DNA from: an uncultured Phycisphaerales bacterium
GTDB lineage: Bacteria > Planctomycetota > Phycisphaerae > UBA1845 > CAIVHJ01
NCBI GenBank assembly: GCA_903905665.1
Contig: CAIVHJ010000191.1
Span: 1-14,667 of the forward strand
Direction: 5' to 3'
Length of the DNA: 14,667 nt
Shown here: in pieces, positions 6,904-14,667 of the stretch
Position numbering within the stretch: position 1 is the first letter of the stretch
Layout: every line of letters begins with the position of its first letter
Translations under genes and position numbers: made by a program
The notes under the pieces: generated by a model
Databases searched by the model: none
Seen by the model: only the letters and a program-made list of their open reading frames with translations
What the model was told of the DNA's origin: nothing

Positions 6904-9900
6904 TCATCCGCGATCCCTGCTGCCCATGGGGTCGGGATTCCTCGGATGTGTGGGAATCCTCGGGAGCAGCGACGAGAAGACGGACGCCATTTCATCAGGG
7001 ACTTCGGGTTTGGAATCGGCAGCCACGGGTTGCGGTTCGGCGGCTTCGGGATGGACCTCCTCCGCAGGGGTCGGGGGTTCCAAAGGAGCGAGTTCGGTCG
7101 GAACTTCTTTCCTTTCGGGAACCGGTTCGCCGATGCACTTTGTGGAAAGATTCAGATACGGTTTGAAGCCTGTCCCCGCCGGAATCAGACGGCCCAGAAT
7201 CACGTTTTCCTTCAAGCCGCGAAGGTCGTCAGCGGCACCCGCCAAAGCGGCCTCGGTCAGCACCTTGGTGGTTTCCTGGAACGAAGCGGCGCTGATGAAC
7301 GATTCGCTTTGGAGGCTGGCTTTGGTGATTCCCAGCAAAAGCGTTCGGGCCGAAGCCGGCTTGGGTTTCCTGCCCTTGGCAGGAGCGCCGCCGCTCGCTT
7401 CCGCCGCCTCGTTGACTTCCGACAATTTCTCCTTGGCCACGACCTGATCCAACTCCAACTCGGTATCGCCTTTCTCCGTGAGCTTGATGCTCTTGGCGAG
7501 CCGACTGTTTTCGGTGCGGAATCGGAATTTATCGACGACCTCACCCGGCAGGAACCGCGAATCGCCCGGATGATCGACTCGAACCTTTCCAAGCATCTGT
7601 CGAAGAATGACTTCGATGTGCTTGTCGTTGATCGTGACGTTCTGGGCGCGATAAACCGCCTGCACCTCGATGATGAGGTAATGGAACAAGGCTTCTTCCC
7701 CCTTGATCCGAAGGATGTCGTGCGGAACGAGGGGTCCTTCGATCAACGGGTCGCCGGCAGACACGTAATCTCCGGCATGCACAAGAAGCTGGCGATCCTG
7801 CGGAACCTGATGTTCTTTTTCGATGCCGCTTTCGCTTCGGACCACGATGGTCATTTTGCTGCCGCGACGTTTGTCCGCGCGAATTTCAATGGTTCCGGAA
7901 ATTTCCGCCATGACGGCGGGGTCTTTGGGTTTTCGGGCTTCAAACAATTCGGTCACACGAGGCAGACCACCGGTAATATCCTGCGTTCCCGACATGGCTC
8001 GGGGTTGCCGGGCCAGCAGCGCTCCGGGAACGATTTCCTGCTTTTCGACGACCTCGATTCGAGCCTTGAGAGGCAGATAGTGATAATCGAGTACGGCGCC
8101 GTTTTTGTCTTCGATGATGAGTTGAGGATGTTTTTCACCGGCGTGTTCGACCACGACGTACTTGGCACCGGCTCGCTCCTGCTCGAGCCGGACGGTTTCG
8201 CCTTCGACGATATCCTGAAACCGGACAAAACCACCCACTTCGGCGAGGATCGGGGTCAGGTGCGGATCCCATTGGACCAAAGCTTCCTGCGGGGCTACTT
8301 TATCACCCTCTTTGACGAGGACTTCGCAACCATAGGGAACTTTGAATCGTTCCAGTTCTCGGCCCTTTTCATCCTGGACGGCGATTTCACCGTTGCGTTT
8401 GAGCGCGACGCGTCGCAATTTTCCGGTTTCGGGTTCGGGAACCTCAACGGCATTGAGGTTGTGATAAACAACCGTTCCCGCCTGCGAATTGAAAATCTGA
8501 TTTTCGAGCACGGCGTGCGACGCCACACCGCCCGTGTGGAACGTTCGCATCGTCAGCTGGGTTCCCGGTTCCCCGATGGACTGAGCCGCCATGATCCCCA
8601 CTGCCATTCCCTGCTCGACTACGTGGCCGGTGGACATATCCAAACCGTAACACCGCGCGCAGGCTCCGATGGCGCTTTCGCAGGTCAATGGGCTTCGGAT
8701 ACGGATGGCATCCAAACCCAGACTTTCAAGCTTCTGCGCAATGTCCCTGGTGATGATCTGGTTTTCTGCCACGATGAGTTCGTCGGTGATGGGATTCCGA
8801 ATAGAATCGCGAGCCGTGCGACCAATAATCTGATCCGTCAACGGAATATCGACTTCCTCACCCTTGTACACCGCGCTCTTGGTGATACCCTGAATGGTCC
8901 CGCATTCCAGTTCCGAAACGATGACGTTTTGCGCGACGTCGGCAAGTTTTCGCGTCAAATAACCGGAGTCGGCGGTTTTCAGCGCGGTATCCGCCAAACC
9001 CTTTCGCGCGCCGTGGGTGGAACTGAAGTATTCGAGGACGCTCAGCCCTTCGCGGAAATTGGATTTGATGGGCGTCTCGATAATTTCACCGGACGGTTTG
9101 GCCATCAGCGCCCGCATTCCCGCCAACTGACGAATCTGGTCAATGGAACCTCTCGCACCCGAGTCGATCATCAAGTAGATGGGATTGATATAATGCTTGG
9201 CGCCGGCGGTTTTGGCGGTCACGTATTTTCCCGTACTGTCGCGGAAGTCGTTCTTGAGTTCTTTGAGCAACTCTTCGGTGACCAACTCGCGCGCGTGAAT
9301 CCAGACGTCGATGAGCTGGTTGTGGCGTTCGAGCTCGGTCAGGGCGCCTTTGGCGTAGTCGCGTTCGATGCGATCGACTTTTTTCTGAGCTTCGTCGATG
9401 ATGCGGCTTTTGGTGGCGGGGACGCGAAGATCGGTGATACCGAAAGACAAACCCGCCAAGGTGCTGTACTTGAATCCCATGTTTTTGACTCGATCCAGCA
9501 GATCGATCGTCTCGGCCCGACCCAGTTGGTTGTGGCAATCGGCGATGACTCGCGAAGCACCTTTGTTCGACAGAGCGTAGTTGTAATACGGCATCGCGGG
9601 GGGAATAATTTCGTTGAACAGCAACCGACCGACGGTCGTGACAATCCTGCCATGGGCCGGAACGGACTCCGCCGGTTCCTTGGGTGCCTGGACAATCTGG
9701 CGGCGAGGAACCCGCACGGCGATGTTTTCGTGCAAACCGATGGCGTGTCGATCATAGGCTTGCAGCACTTCATGGGTATCTCGGAACAGCTTGATTTGAT
9801 CGGGTGGGGGCTGCGTGGGAGATTCAAACGTCAAATAATAAATGCCCAACACGATGTCCTGCGAAGGGGACATGATCGGAGCGCCGTTGGCGGGTCCGAA

Positions 9901-11355
9901 GACGTTGTTCGTCGCCATCATCAGCGTGTGGGCTTCCGCCTGCGCCTCGATGGACAAAGGCAGGTGAACCGCCATTTGATCCCCGTCAAAATCAGCGTTG
10001 AATCCCTTGCATACGAGCGGATGAATTTTGATGGCATTGCCCTCGACCAGCACCGGTTCAAACGCCTGAATACCCATGCGGTGAAGCGTGGGAGCTCGGT
10101 TGAGCATCACCGGATGCTGGTAGATCACTTCCTCCAGGATGTCCCAGATTTCCTGATCGCGGCGTTCGAGCATTTTCTTGGCGGCTTTGATCGTGTCCGC
10201 CAATCCCCGCTCCCGAAGCCGTCGGATGATGAACGGTTGATAAAGTTCCAGCGCGATCTTCTTCGGCAAACCACACTGGTGCAACTCCAGATCGGGACCT
10301 ACGACGATCACCGAACGCGCCGAATAATCCACTCTCTTGCCCAGCAGGTTTTCGCGGAATCGGCCCTGCTTGCCTTTGATCATATCGGTGAGGGATTTGA
10401 GGGGCCGATTGGAGGAACCCAGCACCGGTCGGCGACAACGTCCATTGTCGAATAAAGCATCGACCGCCTGTTGCAACATCCGCTTTTCGTTTCGAATGAT
10501 GACTTCCGGTGCGTTCAAATCGACGAGTTTTTTGAGGCGGTTGTTGCGGTTGATGATTCGGCGATACAGGTCATTGAGATCGCTTGTCGCAAAATTTCCG
10601 CTCTCCAGCAACACCAGCGGCCGAAGGTCCGGGGGAATGACCGGAATCACTTCCATGACCATCCATTCCGACTGGTTTTCGCTCTTGCGAAGGGCCTCGA
10701 CGATCTTCAGCCGCTTGGAAAGGTCTTTGGCTTTTTGCTTGCTGTTGGTTTTGAGAATGCCATCGCGAAGCTCGACTGACAGCGCCGGCAAATCCAATCG
10801 TCGCAACAGCTCCCGAACAGATTCGGCGCCCATCAGTGCCTTGAATCGCGAACCGTACTTGTCCACCGCCGCCCGATATTCCTCCTCCACCAATACCTGC
10901 TTCCTCTTGAGCGGCGTATCGCCGGGATCAACCACGACGTAGTCCTGAAAATAGATAATCTTCTCAAGATCGGACGTTTTCATGTCCAGCAGGTTCCCCA
11001 AACGCGACGGGGCGGATTTGAAGAACCAGATGTGGACGATCGGCGCCGCGAGATTGATATGCCCCATCCGCTTCCGTCGAACGCGGGAATGGGTCACCTT
11101 CACCCCGCATCGCTCGCAAATGATCCCCTTGAATTTGATGCCTTTGTATTTTCCGCAGGCGCATTCCCAGTCCCGCTCCGGGCCGAAAATCCGTTCGCAA
11201 AACAAACCGTCTTTCTCGGGACGATAAGTACGGTAGTTGATCGTTTCGGGTTTCTTGACCTCACCGAAAGACCAGCTGCGGATGTCGTTGGGAGAAGCCA
11301 ATTGAATCTTGACGCACCCGTAATCATTCACGCGATCATAGATACTTTCGGACAT
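6904..11355 (-). CDS. rpoC: DNA-directed RNA polymerase beta' subunit
   Basis: This is full length, 1483 residues (E. coli 1407), and forms half of the polymerase active-site cleft. The N-terminal zinc site is C65, C67, C80 and C83. The Mg-binding NADFDGD loop is at 453-459 (D455, D457, D459). The bridge helix covers about 775-812 (GARKGLADTALKTADSGYL). The second zinc site is C818, C892, C899 and C902. The trigger loop has LTMRTFHTGG with H940, the equivalent of E. coli His936. An SI3-type insertion (about 944-1122) follows, as in Gram-negative enzymes, before QDITGGLPRVTELFEAR. After GRLIPAGTGFKPYLNL comes a Pro/Glu-rich tail of about 80 residues. ATG 11355 has AAAGGA at 10-nt spacing. The gene follows a GNAT gene by 107 bp instead of following rpoB directly. 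A terminator lies 30 bp past its stop. Confidence 0.99.
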   Translation of the reverse strand: MSESIYDRVNDYGCVKIQLASPNDIRSWSFGEVKKPETINYRTYRPEKDGLFCERIFGPERDWECACGKYKGIKFKGIICERCGVKVTHSRVRRKRMGHINLAAPIVHIWFFKSAPSRLGNLLDMKTSDLEKIIYFQDYVVVDPGDTPLKRKQVLVEEEYRAAVDKYGSRFKALMGAESVRELLRRLDLPALSVELRDGILKTNSKQKAKDLSKRLKIVEALRKSENQSEWMVMEVIPVIPPDLRPLVLLESGNFATSDLNDLYRRIINRNNRLKKLVDLNAPEVIIRNEKRMLQQAVDALFDNGRCRRPVLGSSNRPLKSLTDMIKGKQGRFRENLLGKRVDYSARSVIVVGPDLELHQCGLPKKIALELYQPFIIRRLRERGLADTIKAAKKMLERRDQEIWDILEEVIYQHPVMLNRAPTLHRMGIQAFEPVLVEGNAIKIHPLVCKGFNADFDGDQMAVHLPLSIEAQAEAHTLMMATNNVFGPANGAPIMSPSQDIVLGIYYLTFESPTQPPPDQIKLFRDTHEVLQAYDRHAIGLHENIAVRVPRRQIVQAPKEPAESVPAHGRIVTTVGRLLFNEIIPPAMPYYNYALSNKGASRVIADCHNQLGRAETIDLLDRVKNMGFKYSTLAGLSFGITDLRVPATKSRIIDEAQKKVDRIERDYAKGALTELERHNQLIDVWIHARELVTEELLKELKNDFRDSTGKYVTAKTAGAKHYINPIYLMIDSGARGSIDQIRQLAGMRALMAKPSGEIIETPIKSNFREGLSVLEYFSSTHGARKGLADTALKTADSGYLTRKLADVAQNVIVSELECGTIQGITKSAVYKGEEVDIPLTDQIIGRTARDSIRNPITDELIVAENQIITRDIAQKLESLGLDAIRIRSPLTCESAIGACARCYGLDMSTGHVVEQGMAVGIMAAQSIGEPGTQLTMRTFHTGGVASHAVLENQIFNSQAGTVVYHNLNAVEVPEPETGKLRRVALKRNGEIAVQDEKGRELERFKVPYGCEVLVKEGDKVAPQEALVQWDPHLTPILAEVGGFVRFQDIVEGETVRLEQERAGAKYVVVEHAGEKHPQLIIEDKNGAVLDYHYLPLKARIEVVEKQEIVPGALLARQPRAMSGTQDITGGLPRVTELFEARKPKDPAVMAEISGTIEIRADKRRGSKMTIVVRSESGIEKEHQVPQDRQLLVHAGDYVSAGDPLIEGPLVPHDILRIKGEEALFHYLIIEVQAVYRAQNVTINDKHIEVILRQMLGKVRVDHPGDSRFLPGEVVDKFRFRTENSRLAKSIKLTEKGDTELELDQVVAKEKLSEVNEAAEASGGAPAKGRKPKPASARTLLLGITKASLQSESFISAASFQETTKVLTEAALAGAADDLRGLKENVILGRLIPAGTGFKPYLNLSTKCIGEPVPERKEVPTELAPLEPPTPAEEVHPEAAEPQPVAADSKPEVPDEMASVFSSLLPRIPTHPRNPDPMGSRDRG

Positions 11356-11462
11356 TGGGGTCAGGTCCTTTCATCAGGACGACACGGATATTTCACTTAA
11401 TCCTTCGTCAATCGAGAAGCGCATCCGAACAGCGCGCGATTCAGATGCCGGTATTCTCCCCG
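11356..11462 (-). promoter_or_regulatory. GNAT-rpoC intergenic leader with a hairpin over the rpoC ribosome binding site
   Basis: This is 107 bp between the acetyltransferase stop and the rpoC start. On the minus strand GTCCT (11380-11376) pairs with AGGAC (11369-11365) across a 6-nt loop, burying part of the AAAGGA ribosome binding site of rpoC. A TTGACG hexamer occurs further upstream, but no good -10 lies at 16-18 nt from it. An extra rpoC promoter is therefore possible but not supported. There is no intrinsic terminator, so read-through from rpoB is expected. Confidence 0.4.
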
Positions 11463-11936
11463 TCACCTGCCGGCCGGTTGCAGTACCCGTGCGGGGTTCA
11501 TCTGCAACGACACCAGTCCCGGAACGCGACGAAAACCCAGTTCTTCGCAAAAGTCCACTTCGGTTCCATACGCGGTCACGTCGATCCGCTCGACTCCGTA
11601 TTCGACGAGGGACTGCAAAACGCGCAATGCGATTTCACGCGCGATGCCCCGTTCGTCGTGTTCGATGCGACCGTCCTGGCGCGTGATGGCAGCCGGCCCC
11701 TGATAATCGGGGTCCAGTTTGCATTCGGTCAGATATCCGATGATCCCATCGGTGACGCCCCGACCGACTCCGATCAGTTTTCCTTCCTCGCGCGCAGTCA
11801 CAAACACCAGACTGTTCTTGAGCATCCGCTCGATCTTGTCGGAACTGGCCTGCGTCGAATGATGCTGTCGCACATAAAACTGCAGCAGCTCCTTCGGATC
11901 GATGCGCTCCACGACGGCATAGACCACTTCGCTCAT
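11463..11936 (-). CDS. GNAT-family N-acetyltransferase-like protein located between rpoB and rpoC
   Basis: This 157-residue protein has the order of elements of a GNAT fold. Strands lie at 43-49 (LVFVTAR) and 54-60 (LIGVGRG), then GYLTECKLDPDYQG (67-80). A helix starting at RGIAREIALRVLQSL (96-110), a strand ERIDVTAY (116-123) and the closing FCEELGFRRV (129-138) follow. GNAT enzymes move an acyl group from acyl-CoA to an amine; the substrate here is unknown. The CoA pyrophosphate loop is unusual: about 15 residues (81-95, PAAITRQDGRIEHDE) separate YQG from RGIA, and the normal Q/R-x-x-G-x-G/A reads D-E-R-G-I-A. The gene starts 17 bp after the rpoB stop, with AAGGAG at 7-nt spacing, and so is probably cotranscribed with rpoB and rpoC. 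Protein acetylation or a chance insertion are both possible roles. Confidence 0.8.
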   Translation of the reverse strand: MSEVVYAVVERIDPKELLQFYVRQHHSTQASSDKIERMLKNSLVFVTAREEGKLIGVGRGVTDGIIGYLTECKLDPDYQGPAAITRQDGRIEHDERGIAREIALRVLQSLVEYGVERIDVTAYGTEVDFCEELGFRRVPGLVSLQMNPARVLQPAGR

Positions 11937-11943
11937 GACGGGA

Positions 11944-11949
11944 CTCCTT
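11944..11949 (-). promoter_or_regulatory. Ribosome binding site of the GNAT gene
   Basis: AAGGAG lies 7 nt before ATG 11936 and within 10 nt of the rpoB stop codon (11954-11956). Such tight spacing suggests translation in an operon with rpoB and confirms the gene start. Confidence 0.75.
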
Positions 11950-11953
11950 CGTA

Positions 11954-14667
<2,714 letters not shown>

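Noticed and set aside
6772..10455. Open frame of 1227 codons on the plus strand opposite rpoC
   Set aside because: Its codons align in register with rpoC codons, so its stops correspond to TTA, CTA and TCA in rpoC, which this GC-leaning gene avoids. The peptide has no recognisable motif and starts inside the REP-like/terminator region.

Overview
The window looks like a chromosomal segment from a planctomycete, most likely the Phycisphaerae side of Planctomycetota. The reason is the large secreted protein at 3161-6727. It combines a zinc carboxypeptidase with D-x-N-x-N/D-x-I-x-D-E-C calcium-binding repeats, a beta-helix of the SPCIDAGD / DIGADEF type and a dockerin-like EF-hand pair, a style of architecture common in that group. 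The housekeeping genes are typical Gram-negative-type proteins and do not contradict this. The taxonomic call is inference from style; no 16S gene is present.

Left part (1-2683): the 5' end of a phosphate acetyltransferase-like gene (pta, minus strand, cut by the window edge) diverges from sucD, the alpha subunit of succinyl-CoA synthetase. sucC is not next to sucD. sucD runs tail-to-tail, with an 11-bp overlap, into a minus-strand gene for a double CxxCxxCC (YkgJ-type) metal-cluster protein.

Middle part (2684-6903): a 477-bp non-coding stretch rich in inverted repeats, including a perfect 28-bp palindrome, separates the YkgJ-type gene from the secreted M14 carboxypeptidase. After that gene come a REP-like 20-bp palindrome and a strong bidirectional terminator. 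The terminator serves both the carboxypeptidase (plus) and rpoC (minus).

Right part (6904-14667): rpoB (5' end outside the window), a small GNAT acetyltransferase gene, and rpoC lie in that order on the minus strand. The acetyltransferase sits inside the normally uninterrupted rpoB-rpoC pair, 17 bp after the rpoB stop and with its own good ribosome binding site. This is the most unusual feature of the window. The RpoB rifampicin pocket also carries several non-standard residues.

Most of the window is core metabolism and transcription. I see no CRISPR array, tRNA, rRNA, transposase, toxin-antitoxin pair or defence system. Many long open frames opposite the real genes are explained by avoidance of TTA, CTA and TCA codons.
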